This document shows positions 31,231-42,872 of a stretch of DNA of 64,000 nucleotides, one piece after another (positions within the stretch are counted from its first letter, which is position 1; every line of letters starts with the position of its first letter). The notes below the pieces were generated by a model. The model was not told the origin of the DNA. It made no database searches and was given only the letters and a program-made list of their open reading frames with translations. The translations under genes and the position numbers were made by a program. This stretch comes from Xanthomonas indica. GTDB taxonomy: Bacteria > Pseudomonadota > Gammaproteobacteria > Xanthomonadales > Xanthomonadaceae. The stretch covers positions 2,898,501 through 2,962,500 of the forward strand of contig NZ_CP131914.1 of the NCBI RefSeq assembly GCF_040529045.1, read 5' to 3'.

Positions 31231-33732
31231 TCAGGCGAGCGCGTGCGACGACCTGTGCGAGGACAACGCTGCCGGCGCGCGCACCGATGCCGATGCCGAT
31301 GCCTCCACCTTGAACACCGCCACGGCCTGGCGCAACTGTCTGGCCTGTTCCTCCATCGCGCGTGCGGCGGCGGTGGCTTCCTCCACCAGCGCGGCGTTCT
31401 GCTGGGTGCTCTCGTCCATCTGGGTGACGGTGCGGTTGACCTGTTCGATGCCGGACGATTGTTCCTGCGAGGCGACGGCGATCTCGCCCATGATGTCGGT
31501 GACGTGCTGCACCGAGGTCACGATCTCCCGCATGGTGCTGCCGGCCTGTCCGACCAGGGCCGCGCCCTCGGCGACCTGCTCGACCGAGTCGTCGATCAGG
31601 GTCTTGATCTCCTTGGCCGCGTTGGCCGAGCGCTGCGCCAGGGTCCGCACTTCGGTGGCGACCACGGCGAAGCCGCGGCCCTGTTCGCCGGCACGCGCCG
31701 CTTCCACCGCCGCGTTCAAGGCCAGGATGTTGGTCTGGAAGGCGATGCCGTCGATCACCGAGATGATGTCGGCGATCTTGCGCGACGCGGCCTCGATGCC
31801 GCTCATCTTGTCCGAGACCTGGCTGGCCAGCACGCCGCCCTGCGCGGCGACCGAGGCGGCGCCCGCGGCCAACTGGTTGGCCTGGCGCGCGCGTTCGGCG
31901 TTCTGCTTCACGGTGGAGGTCAGTTCCTCCATCGAGGCTGCCGTCTCTTCCAGGCTGGCCGCCTGTTGCTCCGTACGCCGTGACAGGTCGTCGTTGCCGG
32001 TGGCGATCTCCGCCGCGGCACCATTGATGCTGCCGGCGGCGGTCTGGATCCGCGACACGATGGCGGCCAGCTGCCCGGTGGTGGCGTTGGCGTCGTCGCG
32101 CATGGTGGCGAACACGCCCTGGAACTGGCCCTGCATGCGCGCGGTCAGGTCGCCGGCGGCGATGGCGCGCAACAACGACGACAGCGCCTGCAGATTGTCG
32201 TCGGACGTGGCCATCAACTGGTTGAGGCTGTCGACCATCAGGCGGAAATCGTACTGGAAGCGTTCGGCATCGCCGCGCACGCTGAAGTCGCCGGCCGCGG
32301 CGGCCCCGGCCAGGTGCTTGATCTCGGTGTTCATCGCGGTCAGGTTGTGCTTGACCGTGTCCATCGTCGCGGTGAGGCGGGCCTTCTCGCCGGGCAGGCG
32401 GTCCATGTCCTCGGACAGGTCGCCGATCGCATAGCGGCCCATGATCTGCGCCAAACGCTCGGTGACCGCGATGTGCGCGGCGGCCAGCGTATTGCTGTCG
32501 CGGACCATGCGGCCGTAGTCGCCGGGGAAGGCGCTTTCGTCCATGCGGTAGCTGGTCTGACCCAGGTCGTGGCGGCGTGCCATCTCGGTCTGTGCGGCCA
32601 GCACCTCGCGCAGTTGTTGCTGCATGCGGTGCATGTCGGCCAGCAGCCGTCCGCTTTCGTCGCGGCTGGGAACCACGATGCGGGCATCCAGGCGGCCCTC
32701 GGCGATGTCGGCGGCGACACCCGCGGCACGGCGCACGTTGCGGGTCAGGGTGATCAGGGTATGCACGCACACCGCCGCGATCAGCAGGGTCAGCAGGCCG
32801 AGCCCGGCAACGGCGGTCCACATCGCCTGCAGCGAGGCGTCCAGGTGCCGTTGCGACTGGCGCTGCAGCGCCTGCAATGCGGTGGCGCTGAGGCCGTGCA
32901 GCGCCTCGTCCCAGCCATGCAGGGCCGCGTTCCAGTGCTGGCCGGCATCGGCACTGCCGCTGTCCAGGGCCTGCGCCAACTGCGGCAGGGCGCGGGCGGC
33001 GACGTCCGTTTCGGTGGCGACGGCGCGCGATAGCGCCGGATCCGGCTGCTCGAGCAGGCCCAGGGCCTTCTTCAGCTCATGCTGCAGGCGGGCCTGATCG
33101 CGCGCCAGTTCGGCGATCTGCGCGCGCAGCACCGGCGTGTCGGCGCCGGCCTGGGACGGGTCACGCATCGCATCCAGGCGGGTCAGCGTTTCGCTGGTGA
33201 CCGGGGCGTAGATCAGGCTGCTGACCACCAGGTGGTAGCTCTCCACGTAGGGCGTATAGACCAGTTGGCTGTCGTCGCGCAGCGCGTCCAGCGCGTCGTC
33301 GGCCTGGTCTGCAACCGCCACGAAGTCGTTGCGCCTGGTCTGCAAGGTCTGCTGCAACTGCGCCAGTGCCGCCGTGCTGCGCTCGAAGCCGGGCAGGGCC
33401 GGGACGGTCCGCTGCAGTTCGCGCAGCGCCCGGTCGGCCGTCGCGCGTGCCTGTGCCGCGTCGGCGGCGCTGCCGACCTGTTCTTCCTGCAGTGCCGCCA
33501 GCAAGGTGAGCATCTCGCGCAGCGGCGCGTAGCTGCGCAGTTCGGCGCGGCTGACCTCCACGCCCTCGTTGAGCGTGCGGGTGTACAGCAGCAGGGGAAT
33601 GACCAGCCCGATCAAGGCCAGGACACCGATCAGGCTGAGCTTGCGCGCAATGGGAAGGTCGTGCCAGACCCGCAGACGGGAGTGGCGTTCGGAGGCGGGC
33701 GGAGCGGCGTGGTTCGCAGGATGCGACGTCAT
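31231..33732 (-). CDS. Methyl-accepting chemotaxis protein with large helical periplasmic sensor, no CheR tail (MCP 5)
   Basis: The 833-residue receptor has TM1 at 31-51 and an unusually long, Ala/Leu/Gln-rich helical periplasmic region of about 250 residues (52-303). TM2 is at 304-326. Poly-HAMP of the [13 protein letters not shown] type follows, then an intact signalling tip. It ends [10 protein letters not shown] with no Trp-type tail. The sensor family is not recognised; a long four-helix or double-bundle module is likely. A 242-bp stretch in the HAMP region is identical by eye to MCP 11. No strong Shine-Dalgarno precedes the ATG. Confidence 0.94.
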   Translation of the reverse strand: MTSHPANHAAPPASERHSRLRVWHDLPIARKLSLIGVLALIGLVIPLLLYTRTLNEGVEVSRAELRSYAPLREMLTLLAALQEEQVGSAADAAQARATADRALRELQRTVPALPGFERSTAALAQLQQTLQTRRNDFVAVADQADDALDALRDDSQLVYTPYVESYHLVVSSLIYAPVTSETLTRLDAMRDPSQAGADTPVLRAQIAELARDQARLQHELKKALGLLEQPDPALSRAVATETDVAARALPQLAQALDSGSADAGQHWNAALHGWDEALHGLSATALQALQRQSQRHLDASLQAMWTAVAGLGLLTLLIAAVCVHTLITLTRNVRRAAGVAADIAEGRLDARIVVPSRDESGRLLADMHRMQQQLREVLAAQTEMARRHDLGQTSYRMDESAFPGDYGRMVRDSNTLAAAHIAVTERLAQIMGRYAIGDLSEDMDRLPGEKARLTATMDTVKHNLTAMNTEIKHLAGAAAAGDFSVRGDAERFQYDFRLMVDSLNQLMATSDDNLQALSSLLRAIAAGDLTARMQGQFQGVFATMRDDANATTGQLAAIVSRIQTAAGSINGAAAEIATGNDDLSRRTEQQAASLEETAASMEELTSTVKQNAERARQANQLAAGAASVAAQGGVLASQVSDKMSGIEAASRKIADIISVIDGIAFQTNILALNAAVEAARAGEQGRGFAVVATEVRTLAQRSANAAKEIKTLIDDSVEQVAEGAALVGQAGSTMREIVTSVQHVTDIMGEIAVASQEQSSGIEQVNRTVTQMDESTQQNAALVEEATAAARAMEEQARQLRQAVAVFKVEASASASVRAPAALSSHRSSHALA
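32222..32463 (-). repeat. 242-bp block identical to 49670-49911 (MCP 5/MCP 11)
   Basis: By eye every base from TTGAGGCTGTC to CGCTCGGT matches between MCP 5 and MCP 11, while the flanking HAMP and sensor codons differ. Identity at synonymous positions points to recent gene conversion or unequal recombination. Confidence 0.75.
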
Positions 33733-33887
33733 TGCGCGGGTCTCTGAGGGAAAGCGAAAGAAGGCAGGTGCCCCGCAGGGAGCGCATGCCAAGGAAAGGC
33801 AGGGTGGAACAAGTGGCCGTCGAGGTCGCCTGACCAGCACGTGCGCATGCGATGGATCGGCAGCGCTCGACCGGCTCGGGCAGATCT

Positions 33888-33914
33888 TTAGCGGCCGCCA
33901 CGGGCGAAACTTTG
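33888..33914 (-). promoter_or_regulatory. Sigma-28-like promoter of MCP 5
   Basis: The minus strand reads CAAAGTTT-N11-GCCGCTAA: seven of eight bases match in each box with exact spacing. It lies 156 bp upstream of the ATG. Confidence 0.85.
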
Positions 33915-34379
33915 AATCTGTGATGGCGGCCGAATTACGCCGCCCTCCGTGTTGCAATACCACCGCGAAGCCAATTGGGCAGCACATACGCGGTGCGCGC
34001 CCGCGCGGATGCAGCCGCGCGGCAGGTTTGACGCAATCCGCGCACGGCGACACGCTCCTGCCGCTCCTGGGTCGACGCGAAGCGCTGCGGGACGGCGGTG
34101 ACCGACCGGTGGCGGCCCGCTTGCGTCTGCTCAGGCTCGCCGGCTGCGGACACGGCATGCTGCCGCCGCGAGCGATGCCGGAGCACGCGTTGCTCGCAGG
34201 CAGCGTGACGCCATGCACCGGGCACGGCGTCGGGGTGGGAAACGCGGGGAGGTTCCGGAACGGCACGCGATGCGGCGCTCGAAGGGCCGGACAGGCAGTC
34301 GCTGGCGGTGGGTATCGACGTCGCCGGCGTTCGATGGGGCCGAGGATGGCCGCAGGTGTCGCGTGTAGGGGCGCGCGTG

Positions 34380-34406
34380 CTGGCCAGGCCGCAGCGGCCT
34401 GGCCAG
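34380..34406 (-). terminator. Hairpin downstream of MCP 6
   Basis: CTGGCCAGGCCGC and its perfect complement are separated by one base, starting eight bases after the MCP 6 stop. There is no T-run, so termination strength is uncertain. Confidence 0.5.
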
Positions 34407-34413
34407 TGTGGCC

Positions 34414-36657
34414 TCAGAACGTCTGCCAGGCGTCGCCGTTGCTGGCGGCGGCCACGAGCGGACGGTGCGCGGCCGGTTGCGGAGCAGGGCCGGCCTTGCT
34501 CGCGACTCGGGGCGCCGGCGTGGCCGGCACCGCGCGAACCGTTGCCGGCCGCGTGATCGTGGCGACACGGTCGATCTTGAACAGCGCCACCGCATCGCTC
34601 AGTTGCACCGCCTGTTCCTCCATCGAGCGGGCGGCGGCGGTGGCTTCTTCCACCAGCGCGGCGTTTTGCTGGGTGGTCTCGTCCATTTGGGTGACGGTCT
34701 GGTTGACCTGTTCGATGCCGGCGGATTGCTCCTGCGAGGCCGCCGAGATCTCGCCCATGATGTCGGTGACGCGCTGCACCGAGGCCACGATCTCCTGCAT
34801 GGTGCGGCCGGCCTGGTCGACCAGCGCCGAGCCGGTGGCGACGCGGCCGACCGAGTCGTCGATCAGCGTCTTGATCTCCTTGGCGGCGTTGGCCGAGCGC
34901 TGGGCGAGGGTGCGCACCTCGCTGGCGACCACCGCGAAGCCGCGCCCCTGCTCGCCGGCGCGCGCCGCTTCCACCGCGGCATTGAGCGCCAGGATATTGG
35001 TCTGGAAGGCGATGCCGTCGATGACCGAGATGATGTCGGCGATCCTCTTCGAGGACGCCTCGATGCCGCTCATGGTCTCGACCACCTGGCCGACCACGCT
35101 GCCGCCTTGCGAGGCGACCGAGGCGGCACCCACCGCCAGCTGATTGGCCTGGCGTGCGTGTTCGGCGTTCTGCTTCACGGTGGAGGTCAGTTCCTCCATC
35201 GACGCCGCCGTTTCTTCCAGGCTGGCGGCCTGCTGCTCGGTACGGCGCGACAGGTCGTCGTTGCCAGCGGCGATCTCGGTGGCGGCGGCATTGATGCTGA
35301 CCGCCGCGGTCTGGATGCGGCCGACGATGCCGGTCAGCTGGTCGGCGGTGGCGTTGGCGTCGTCGCGCATGGTCGCGAACACCCCGTGGAACTCGCCGTC
35401 CATGCGTGCGGTCAGGTCGCCGGCGGCGATGGACTGCAACAGCGCCGACAGCTTGCCGAGATTGCGATCGCTCACCTCCATCATCGCGTTGAGGTCCTGC
35501 ACCATCAGGCGGAAGTCGTGCTGGAAGTGTGCGGCATCGCCGCGGGCACTGAAGTCGCCGGCCGCGGCCGCCGCGGCCAGGCGCTTGATCTCGGTGTTGA
35601 TCGCCAGCAGGCTGGCCTTGGCCGCGTCCATCGATTCGTGCAGCACCGCACGGCTGCCGGGCAGGCGGCGCGCGTCGCGGCGCAGGTCGCCGTTGGCGTA
35701 TTCGTTGAGCACGCCGATGGCGTCGACGATGGCGTCCAGGTGCTCGAACATCATGGTGTTGATGCCCTTGCTGAGCTCGCCGTACACGCCGGGGAAGTCC
35801 TGCGGCATGCGGTGGCTGATGTCCTTGTCCGCATGCAGTTCGATCATCAATGCGGTTTCGCTGGAGAAACGCTGCAACTGGGTCTGCATGCGGCCCATCG
35901 CGATCAGCAGGCGGCCGGGCTCGTCGCGCGCGGTAGTGCTCACGTCGTTGTCCAGGCGGCCGTCGGCGATCGCTTCGGCGGCGCGGGTGGCGCGCGACAG
36001 TGGCCCGGTCAGGCTGCGGGTGATGGTCCAGCCCAGCAGGCCGCTGACCAACAGGACGGCGAGGCCGCCGGAGATCAGGACGATGCGGCCACGCGTCATC
36101 GCCGCCGAGGACGCCGCATAGGCCTCCTTGCTCAGGCGCCGCTGCAGGTCGGCATTGGCGCGGATCGCCGCCTGCTGCTTGTCCATCGCCACCGCGGCAT
36201 CGCCGAGCAGCAGCGCCTGCGCCTGTGCATTCTGGTCCTTTTCGCCCAGCGCGAGCACCTGATCGTTCAGCTGCATCGAGCGCACGCGCGAGGCCTCGAT
36301 CGTGTCCATGGCCTGGCGTTCGGCCGGGCTTGCCGGCATGGCCGCCAACGCGTCGTGGGCGGCCTTGAAGCGGGCCCGATTGCCTCGCACGATGTTCAGC
36401 ATCTTCTGGTTGGCCGCGTCGCCGTCGACGATGCTGATGGAGAGCAGGCCCACCTGCACGTTGGTGTTGGCGTCCAGCATTTCGTTGGAAAGCCGCACTT
36501 TTTCCATGTTGCCGTTGACGATGCTGTTCAGCTCGCGATGCGCCCTGGCCATGGTCAGCAGGCCCATGGCGACCAGCACGCCGGACAGCAGGATGAGGAT
36601 GCCGAACGCCATGCTCAGGCGCCGACCGACGTTGTAGCGTTGCAGAAGTGCGTTCAT
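34414..36657 (-). CDS. Methyl-accepting chemotaxis protein, 4-helix-bundle sensor, AWQTF tail (MCP 6)
   Basis: The 747-residue receptor has TM1 at 13-33, a four-helix-bundle-type sensor (34-189) and TM2 at 191-211. The poly-HAMP region is of the [20 protein letters not shown] type, and the signalling tip is intact. It starts with [14 protein letters not shown], a leader shared with MCPs 7, 11 and 12, so these sensors form a recent paralogue group. The tail is AWQTF, the only W-Q-T-F variant here. The ATG at 36657 is chosen for the shared leader and the AGG upstream. Confidence 0.95.
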   Translation of the reverse strand: MNALLQRYNVGRRLSMAFGILILLSGVLVAMGLLTMARAHRELNSIVNGNMEKVRLSNEMLDANTNVQVGLLSISIVDGDAANQKMLNIVRGNRARFKAAHDALAAMPASPAERQAMDTIEASRVRSMQLNDQVLALGEKDQNAQAQALLLGDAAVAMDKQQAAIRANADLQRRLSKEAYAASSAAMTRGRIVLISGGLAVLLVSGLLGWTITRSLTGPLSRATRAAEAIADGRLDNDVSTTARDEPGRLLIAMGRMQTQLQRFSSETALMIELHADKDISHRMPQDFPGVYGELSKGINTMMFEHLDAIVDAIGVLNEYANGDLRRDARRLPGSRAVLHESMDAAKASLLAINTEIKRLAAAAAAGDFSARGDAAHFQHDFRLMVQDLNAMMEVSDRNLGKLSALLQSIAAGDLTARMDGEFHGVFATMRDDANATADQLTGIVGRIQTAAVSINAAATEIAAGNDDLSRRTEQQAASLEETAASMEELTSTVKQNAEHARQANQLAVGAASVASQGGSVVGQVVETMSGIEASSKRIADIISVIDGIAFQTNILALNAAVEAARAGEQGRGFAVVASEVRTLAQRSANAAKEIKTLIDDSVGRVATGSALVDQAGRTMQEIVASVQRVTDIMGEISAASQEQSAGIEQVNQTVTQMDETTQQNAALVEEATAAARSMEEQAVQLSDAVALFKIDRVATITRPATVRAVPATPAPRVASKAGPAPQPAAHRPLVAAASNGDAWQTF
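35549..35790 (-). repeat. 242-bp block identical to 52132-52373 (MCP 6/MCP 12)
   Basis: By eye the two genes are identical from CTGAAGTCG to GTACACGCC, including third codon positions. MCPs 2 and 7 carry near-identical versions with scattered changes. This is consistent with ongoing gene conversion in the poly-HAMP region. Confidence 0.72.
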
Positions 36658-36749
36658 AGCCGACCTTTGGGGGACAGAGGGAAGCCCGGTCGCAAGCGCT
36701 GGCAATCAGCGGCTGCGACGCGACCTGGTGGTGCCTTGTCGCACCCTCA

Positions 36750-36776
36750 ATATCGACGTGTCGGTGAGAAGTTGAG
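36750..36776 (-). promoter_or_regulatory. Sigma-28-like promoter of MCP 6
   Basis: The minus strand has GTCGATAT as -10 and CTCAACTT at N11 (or TCAACTTC at N10) as -35. The -10 is good and the -35 is weaker. It lies about 93 bp upstream of the ATG. Confidence 0.55.
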
Positions 36777-36968
36777 CATTCCTCACCGAATTGTTGGCAG
36801 CCGGTTAGGAAGCTGTCTGCGTTCCGACTGGTTTCAGTCGGCGAGGGCGGAATCCGACGTGGTTCCGACATGTGCTGGCGCGTAATGCGCCGGCCTATAC
36901 CTTGCGTATGCGGGCATGTGCATGTGGTGCACTGCCTGCACGACGGACATGGGGCAGGCCGCCGCATC

Positions 36969-36997
36969 CGGTCGCCATGCCGGCGGCATGGCGACCG
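36969..36997 (-). terminator. Hairpin downstream of MCP 7
   Basis: A 13-bp stem with a 3-nt GGC loop lies six bases after the MCP 7 stop. There is no T-run. Confidence 0.45.
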
Positions 36998-37003
36998 TGC
37001 GAC

Positions 37004-39253
37004 TCAGAACTCCTGCCAGTCGCCGCCGACCGCGACCGCGGCGCGCTTGGCGGTTTGCCGCTGTGGACGTGCCGCCACCTTGGCGACTCGCGGCGCGCTG
37101 GCCGCAACGGACGGCGCCCGCGCCGGCGCTGGGTGCACGCCAGCGGCGGTGCCGCCGATGCTGTCGATCTTGAACAAGGCCACCGTGCTGGTGAGCTGAC
37201 CGGCCTGCTCCTCCATCGAACGTGCGGCCGCGGTGGCTTCTTCCACCAGCGCGGCGTTCTGCTGGGTGGTCTCGTCCATCTGCACCACGGTCTGGTTGAC
37301 CTGCTCGATGCCGGCGGACTGTTCCTGCGACGCGGCCGAGATCTCGCCCATGATGTCGGTCACGCGCTGCACCGAGGCCACGATCTCGCTCATGGTGCGG
37401 CCGGCCTGGTCGACCAGGACCGAGCCTTCGGCCACGCGCGTGACCGAATCGTCGATCAGGCCCTTGATCTCCTTGGCGGCACTGGCCGAGCGCTGCGCCA
37501 GCGTGCGCACTTCGCTGGCGACGACGGCGAAGCCGCGGCCCTGGTCGCCGGCGCGGGCCGCTTCCACCGCGGCGTTGAGCGCCAGGATATTGGTCTGGAA
37601 GGCGATGCCGTCGATGACACTGATGATGTCGGCGATCTTCTTCGATGCCGCCTCGATGCCGCTCATGGTCGCGACGACCTGGCCGACCACGCTGCCGCCT
37701 TGCGAGGCGACCGAGGCCGCGCCCACCGCCAACTGGTTGGCCTGGCGCGCGTGCTCGGCGTTCTGCTTGACCGTCGAGGTCAGTTCCTCCATCGACGCGG
37801 CGGTCTCTTCCAGGCTGGCGGCCTGCTGCTCGGTGCGGCGCGACAGGTCGTCGTTGCCGGCGGCGATCTCGGTGGCGGCGGCACTGATGCTGACCGCCGC
37901 GGTCTGGATGCGACCGACAATGCCGGTCAACTGATCGGCGGTGGCGTTGGCGTCGTCGCGCATGGTGGCGAACACGCCCTGGAACTCGCCTTCCATGCGT
38001 GCGGTCAGGTCGCCGGCGGCGATCGACTGCAACAGCGCCGACAGCTTGCCGAGGTTGTGGTCGCTCACTTCCATCATCGCGTTGAGGTCCTGCACCATCA
38101 GCCGGAAGTCGTGCTGGAAGTGCGCGGCATCGCCGCGGGCACTGAAGTCGCCGGCGGCGGCGGCCGCGGCCAGGCGCTTGATCTCGGTGTTGATCGCCAG
38201 CAGGCTGGCCTTGGCCGCGTCCATCGATTCGTGCAGTACAGCGCGGCTGCCGGGCAGGCGGCGCGCGTCGCGGCGCAGGTCGCCGTTGGCGTATTCGTTG
38301 AGCACGCCGATGGCGTCGACGATGGCGTCCAGGTGCTCGAACATCATGGTGTTGATGCCCTTGCTGAGCTCGCCGTACACGCCCGGGAAATCCTGCGGCA
38401 TGCGGTGACTGATGTCCTTGTCCGCATGCAGTTCGATCATCAACGTAGTTTCGCCGGAGAAACGCTGCAACTGACGCTGCATCGCATCCATGGCCAGCAG
38501 CAGGCGGCCGGGTTCGTCGTGTGCGTTGGTGGCCACGTCGTTGTCCAGGCGCCCGCTGGCGATCGCTTCGGCGGCGCGGGTGGCCCGACCCAGCGGCCCG
38601 GTCAGGCTGCGGGTGATCGTCCACGACAGCAGGGCGCTGAGCAGCAGGGTCGCGACGCCACCGGCGATCAGCAGGTTGCGGCCGGTGACCATCGCCTGCG
38701 TCGCCTTGGCATGAGCGACCTTCATCTGCGCTTCCTGCAAGGCGACGTTCTCGCGGATCTTGGCCTGCCAGGCCAGCGTGGCTGGGCGCGAGCGTTCGCT
38801 CAGGACCGTCTGCGCCTCGGCGTTGCGGTGCGCGGTGGCGAGCGCAATCACTTCATCGTTCATGGCGCGCGCGGTGGTGCGTGCGGCGTCGATGTCGGCG
38901 CGCAGTTTCACCGCATCCGCGTTGGCGGGCGGGAACGCCTCCAGTTCGTTGCGCAGTTCGGTGTAGCGCTGGCGCTTGGCCTTGATTTCCGCCAGTGCCT
39001 GATCGTTGAGTTCCTCGCGCGTCTCCATCGCCAGCGTGCCGAGCGCGATCAGGATGCTGGAGTTGGCGTCGAGCATGCCGTTGCTGATCCGGCTCTTTTC
39101 GACATTCACCTTGACGATGCTGTCCAACTCGGTGCGCGTGCGCGCCATCGACAGCAAGCCGATGGCGACCAGGGCGCAGGACAGCAGGATCAGCAGGCCG
39201 AAGGCGCCGCCGAGCCGGCGGCCGACGTTGTAGCGTTGCAGGAAGGAGTTCAT
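37004..39253 (-). CDS. Methyl-accepting chemotaxis protein, 4-helix-bundle sensor, DWQEF tail (MCP 7)
   Basis: The 749-residue receptor opens with [19 protein letters not shown]. It has TM1 at about 13-33, a helical sensor with the [20 protein letters not shown] pattern, TM2 near 190-212, HADKD-type poly-HAMP and an intact tip. The tail is DWQEF. AGAGG precedes the ATG by a normal distance. It is closest to MCP 12: leader, sensor and HAMP region all align, suggesting tandem or segmental duplication. Confidence 0.95.
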   Translation of the reverse strand: MNSFLQRYNVGRRLGGAFGLLILLSCALVAIGLLSMARTRTELDSIVKVNVEKSRISNGMLDANSSILIALGTLAMETREELNDQALAEIKAKRQRYTELRNELEAFPPANADAVKLRADIDAARTTARAMNDEVIALATAHRNAEAQTVLSERSRPATLAWQAKIRENVALQEAQMKVAHAKATQAMVTGRNLLIAGGVATLLLSALLSWTITRSLTGPLGRATRAAEAIASGRLDNDVATNAHDEPGRLLLAMDAMQRQLQRFSGETTLMIELHADKDISHRMPQDFPGVYGELSKGINTMMFEHLDAIVDAIGVLNEYANGDLRRDARRLPGSRAVLHESMDAAKASLLAINTEIKRLAAAAAAGDFSARGDAAHFQHDFRLMVQDLNAMMEVSDHNLGKLSALLQSIAAGDLTARMEGEFQGVFATMRDDANATADQLTGIVGRIQTAAVSISAAATEIAAGNDDLSRRTEQQAASLEETAASMEELTSTVKQNAEHARQANQLAVGAASVASQGGSVVGQVVATMSGIEAASKKIADIISVIDGIAFQTNILALNAAVEAARAGDQGRGFAVVASEVRTLAQRSASAAKEIKGLIDDSVTRVAEGSVLVDQAGRTMSEIVASVQRVTDIMGEISAASQEQSAGIEQVNQTVVQMDETTQQNAALVEEATAAARSMEEQAGQLTSTVALFKIDSIGGTAAGVHPAPARAPSVAASAPRVAKVAARPQRQTAKRAAVAVGGDWQEF

Positions 39254-39423
39254 TGGTCGACCTCTTCGTTGACGATGTTCCTGGAGCATCCAGGGCCTAC
39301 TGCGTCCAGACGGGCTCCAGCAGCGCGTGTGCGCGTGGAGCGGCGGGGCGTGGCGGTCAGAAAAGAAGCAAGAAAACCAAGTGCCTTTTTTGTTTGACTC
39401 TGCAACGCCGTCGCTCGAATGTG

Positions 39424-39450
39424 ATATCGGCGTGACGGCGGATTCCTCGA
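39424..39450 (-). promoter_or_regulatory. Sigma-28-like promoter of MCP 7
   Basis: The minus strand reads TCGAGGAA-N11-GCCGATAT. Seven of eight -10 bases match, the spacing is exact, and the -35 resembles the TTAAGGAA of the MCP 4 unit. The leader is about 170 bp and contains a Lys/Phe-codon-like AT-rich patch (39361-39400). Confidence 0.7.
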
Positions 39451-39498
39451 TGCGTCGTTGGTCGTAAGGCGATTCCCGACGCTGTCTAATTCATTTCC

Positions 39499-41868
39499 TT
39501 ACGCAGTGAGTGGCTGCCACTGGCTGCCGATCGCGTCGGCGATGGCCTGGGCATTGGCCTGCGGCGCGTGCGCAGCGGCGGTCGTTGCGGTGGCATGGCT
39601 GGATGCGGTCGCGGCGACGGCGCCGGATGCAGGGGCGGCGCTGCGCGCGGCCTGCTGTTGTTCCACCCGGAACACCGCCACCGCATCGCTCAACTGCGCC
39701 GCTTGGTCCTCCATCGACCGCGCCGCGGCGGTGGCTTCCTCGACCAGCGCGGCGTTCTGCTGGGTGCTCTCGTCCATCTGGGTGACGGTGCGATTGACCT
39801 GCTCGATGCCGGCGGACTGCTCCTGCGAGGCCGCGGAAATCTCGCCCATGATGTCGGTGACCCGGCCCACCGAGGCGACGATCTCCTGCATGGTCTGGCC
39901 GGCACGCTGCACCAGCTCCGCGCCTGTGGTGACCCGCTCGACCGAGTCGTCGATCAGGCCCTTGATCTCCTTGGCGGCGTTGGCCGAGCGTTGTGCCAGC
40001 ACGCGCACCTCGCTGGCGACCACGGCGAAGCCGCGACCCTGTTCGCCGGCGCGCGCGGCCTCCACCGCCGCGTTCAAGGCCAGGATATTGGTCTGGAAGG
40101 CGATGCCGTCGATCACCGAGATGATGTCGGCGATCTTCTTCGATGCGGTTTCGATGCCGCTCATGGTGTCGACCACCTGGCCGACCACGGCGCCGCCCTG
40201 CGAGGCGACCGCGGCGGCGCCGGCGGCGAGCTGGTTGGCCTGGCGCGCATGCTCGGCGTTCTGCTTGACCGTGGCGGTGAGCTCCTCCATCGAGGCGGCG
40301 GTCTCTTCCAGGCTGGCGGCCTGTTGCTCGGTGCGCTGCGACAGGTCGCTGTTGCCCTGAGCGATTTCGGTGGCGGCGCTGTGGATGTCGCCTGCGGCAC
40401 GCTGGATGCGGCCGACGATGTCGGCCAGGCGCTCGGCGGTGCCGTTGGCGTCGTCGCGCATGGTGGCGAAGATGCCCTGGAAGTCGCCGTGCATGCGCGC
40501 GCCGAGGTCGCCGTCGGCCAGTGCGCTGAGCAGCCGCGAGACTTCGGCTATGCTGATCGCGTTGGCGTCGAGCAGGCCGTTGAGTTGCTGCGCCAGCATC
40601 AGGAAGAAGCCCTGCTTGCCGGTGCGGTCGATGCGCTGCGACAGGTCGCCGGCGGCGGCGCTGCGCACCACTGCGGCCACTTCCGCCTCCACCCGCGTCT
40701 CGGCGGTGCGGTCGCGCCATTCGCAGACGAAGCCCAGGTGCGCGCCCTCGGCGTTGCGGATGGCGGAAATCTCCTGGGCGATGCAGACCTCGCGATAGCG
40801 CACCTCGCGCTGCGCCGCGCCCTGTCGGTCCAGCCGTTGATAGATCTCCGCGTCCTGCGAATTGCCCACCTCCAGCAGCGCCACCGACTGGCCCAGCAGC
40901 GATGCGGCGCGGTCGAATGCCGGCGCGCAGGCGCGGATGTCCTCGGCGTGGGTCTGCAGCAAGGTCTGCAGCGCCGTGTTGGCGTAGATGATGGTCAGGT
41001 CGGGATCGGCGATGTACATGCCGGTGGAGGCGTTGTCCAGGGCGGTACGGATGCGCAGGTTCTCGGCGGCGACGCTGCGCTCGCGTTCGATGCGCTCGCG
41101 CAGTTCGCGCTGCATCCGCGCCAGCGCCGCCATCAGGCTGCGCCCGTGCCTGGCGGCGACCGGGATGGGCTGGTCCAGGCGGCCTTCGGCGATGTGCTGG
41201 GCCGCGTCCATCGCCACCCGCGGTTCGCCGCCGAGCAGCTGTGCGACCGAGCGCAGGATCCAGGCCGCGGCAGCGCCCAGGCACAGTACGGCGAGCAGCA
41301 CCGCGCCGGCCTGCTGCCAGGTGGCGCGCCGGCTCTGCTGCTCGGCGGCCTTGCGGCTCTGTTCGTTCAGCGCCAGGATGCTGTCGCTGATCGTATCCAT
41401 CTCGGTTTCCAGCCGAGCGAACTGCGCGGTGAAGTCCGCATAGGCGGCGCTGCTGTCGCCCTGGGTCTCGGCCAGCGTCACCACCTTGTCGGCGGCGGCG
41501 ATGTAGCGCTGCAGTGCCGGCCCCGCGGCATCCAGTTGCGCGCGCAGGGTCGCGTCCAGCGGCAGCTTTTGGTTGTCGTCCAGCGCCTTGCGGAACTCGC
41601 CGGCGTGTTCGCCCAGGGAGGCGCGCGCGGCCTTGACCCCGTCCGCATCCTGCCGCGCCGCCGCCAGCAACGCGGCGGTGACGTCGCCGCGCAGGGCGTC
41701 GTGCATCATGTCGGCCTGCATGTGGTTGCGCAGCGCGTCCGAGGACGTGACCTGCGCGGCGACCGAGCGCAGCAGGCCTTGTTGCGCGCTGTAGCCGACG
41801 CCGCCCAGCGCGAGCAGGGCGAGCACCGCCACCAGCACCAGGATCCCGAGCATATGCATGATTTTCAT
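39499..41868 (-). CDS. Methyl-accepting chemotaxis protein with PAS domain, altered CheR tail (MCP 8)
   Basis: The 789-residue receptor has TM1 at 4-26, a helical periplasmic sensor (27-186) with [19 protein letters not shown] near residues 49-67, and TM2 at 187-206. The PAS domain spans about 265-385 ([40 protein letters not shown]). HAMP-like units and an intact tip follow. The C-terminus is QWQPLTA, which looks like a W-Q-x-F tail that has lost its Phe and gained two residues, so CheR binding is probably weakened. It starts 13 bp after a beta-barrel gene and shares its promoter. Confidence 0.95.
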   Translation of the reverse strand: MKIMHMLGILVLVAVLALLALGGVGYSAQQGLLRSVAAQVTSSDALRNHMQADMMHDALRGDVTAALLAAARQDADGVKAARASLGEHAGEFRKALDDNQKLPLDATLRAQLDAAGPALQRYIAAADKVVTLAETQGDSSAAYADFTAQFARLETEMDTISDSILALNEQSRKAAEQQSRRATWQQAGAVLLAVLCLGAAAAWILRSVAQLLGGEPRVAMDAAQHIAEGRLDQPIPVAARHGRSLMAALARMQRELRERIERERSVAAENLRIRTALDNASTGMYIADPDLTIIYANTALQTLLQTHAEDIRACAPAFDRAASLLGQSVALLEVGNSQDAEIYQRLDRQGAAQREVRYREVCIAQEISAIRNAEGAHLGFVCEWRDRTAETRVEAEVAAVVRSAAAGDLSQRIDRTGKQGFFLMLAQQLNGLLDANAISIAEVSRLLSALADGDLGARMHGDFQGIFATMRDDANGTAERLADIVGRIQRAAGDIHSAATEIAQGNSDLSQRTEQQAASLEETAASMEELTATVKQNAEHARQANQLAAGAAAVASQGGAVVGQVVDTMSGIETASKKIADIISVIDGIAFQTNILALNAAVEAARAGEQGRGFAVVASEVRVLAQRSANAAKEIKGLIDDSVERVTTGAELVQRAGQTMQEIVASVGRVTDIMGEISAASQEQSAGIEQVNRTVTQMDESTQQNAALVEEATAAARSMEDQAAQLSDAVAVFRVEQQQAARSAAPASGAVAATASSHATATTAAAHAPQANAQAIADAIGSQWQPLTA

Positions 41869-41881
41869 CGGTGTGGCCCGA

Positions 41882-42643
41882 TCAGAAACGGAAGGACAGG
41901 CCCGCGCCGAGCGCGTGGTCCGGCGAACGGTTGTTGAGGCCGCGGCTGTACACCACGTCCAGTTGCACGTCCTGGGTCAGCAGCCAGGCCGAACCGACGT
42001 CGAGCAGGGCGACGGTGCCGCCGTCGTCGGCATGCGCGATCTGCGGCAGCGCCAGTTCCACGAACGAGCGGGCGCGGTCGTTCCAGGCCTTGCCCAGCAC
42101 CACGCCGAAGATACCGGCGGTGTAGCGATGCCCGCCGTCGCCTTCGTCGCGGATCACGCCGGGCATCATGCCCAGCGAGACGCTGTCGCTGAGTTCCCAT
42201 TCGGCCACCAGGCGGAACGAGGGGCGTGCCCCGCTGCCGCGCACATCGCGCGCGCCGCTGGGCAGGTCCACGTGCAGCAGCCAGGCCAGCGAGGCGCCGC
42301 CGAGTTCGCTGGCCAAGTGATGCTTGAGGCCCAGCGAAATGTCGGAGAAGCCGGAGATGTCGCCGCCGACCGGGACGTCCACCGTCTGCCAGCCGTCGGT
42401 CTCCACACGCAGTTCCCAGGTCGGGCCGATGCCGTAGCGGAACAGGGTCGGGGTGGCGTAGCCATCGACGTCGCCGTCGCGTTCCCAGGCCACGCTGGTT
42501 TCCACCTGCAGGCGCCGGTCGCCGACGGTGAGGCTGGATTCGACGAAGTCGGGGCGATCGGTGGCGATCGGTTCGACCTCGGCCTGCGCCAGGCCGGCGA
42601 AGCCGCACAAGGTCAGACAACTGGCGATAATGCGTAGCTTCAT
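41882..42643 (-). CDS. Outer-membrane beta-barrel protein of the phenol-degradation MetA/transporter-like family
   Basis: The 253-residue protein has a signal peptide (1-21, cleavage after GLAQA) and an all-beta remainder ending in SFRF with C-terminal Phe. The opening [19 protein letters not shown] and the strand pattern ([32 protein letters not shown]) match the MetA-pathway family of small outer-membrane barrels. The function of this family is poorly defined. It lies directly upstream of MCP 8 in one transcription unit behind a near-consensus sigma-28-like promoter. A flagellar-regulated outer-membrane pore paired with a chemoreceptor is unusual and may supply its ligand (inference). Confidence 0.82.
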   Translation of the reverse strand: MKLRIIASCLTLCGFAGLAQAEVEPIATDRPDFVESSLTVGDRRLQVETSVAWERDGDVDGYATPTLFRYGIGPTWELRVETDGWQTVDVPVGGDISGFSDISLGLKHHLASELGGASLAWLLHVDLPSGARDVRGSGARPSFRLVAEWELSDSVSLGMMPGVIRDEGDGGHRYTAGIFGVVLGKAWNDRARSFVELALPQIAHADDGGTVALLDVGSAWLLTQDVQLDVVYSRGLNNRSPDHALGAGLSFRF

Positions 42644-42748
42644 GGCGGCTCCCGTTGGCGGTTCGGTCGGAACCGGGGGGCCGGGCGCAGTGCGGCCGGC
42701 GCCGGGGTACGCGGAGTGCGGCGCCCCGGCATGGCAGTTCCGCTTTCT

Positions 42749-42775
42749 ATATCGACCCTGAATGCACTTTCTTTA
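42749..42775 (-). promoter_or_regulatory. Sigma-28-like promoter of the beta-barrel/MCP 8 unit
   Basis: The minus strand reads TAAAGAAA-N11-GTCGATAT, with exact spacing and TAAA intact in the -35. Confidence 0.82.
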
Positions 42776-42872
42776 CGAACGTGACGCCCTAAGCGCTCCG
42801 CGCTCGCCACGGCGCGAGGCGGCCGACCGCGAAGCGCGCAGGGCGCTCGCGGTGGTGGGGATCAGGCGCGGG

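Larger units (their letters stand above)
33733..34413. other. 681-bp gene-free stretch between MCP 5 and MCP 6
   Basis: The right third holds a 13-bp perfect hairpin after MCP 6, and the left third holds the sigma-28-like promoter of MCP 5 (33888-33914). The central ~450 bp is open in one minus frame but encodes Arg/Ala/Pro/Ser-rich sequence with no start, ribosome site or family resemblance. I see no gene or clear gene remnant. Confidence 0.55.
36658..37003. other. Intergenic region between MCP 6 and MCP 7
   Basis: This 346-bp gap contains the sigma-28-like promoter of MCP 6 near 36750-36776 and a 13-bp-stem hairpin (36969-36997, CGGTCGCCATGCC with its complement) just after the MCP 7 stop. 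No gene is visible. Confidence 0.6.

Noticed and set aside
33935-34413. Upstream or downstream extension of MCP 6, or a decayed gene, in the long open minus frame
   Set aside because: The sequence is low-complexity Arg/Ala/Pro, shows no family pattern and lies beyond the clear MCP stop codon.
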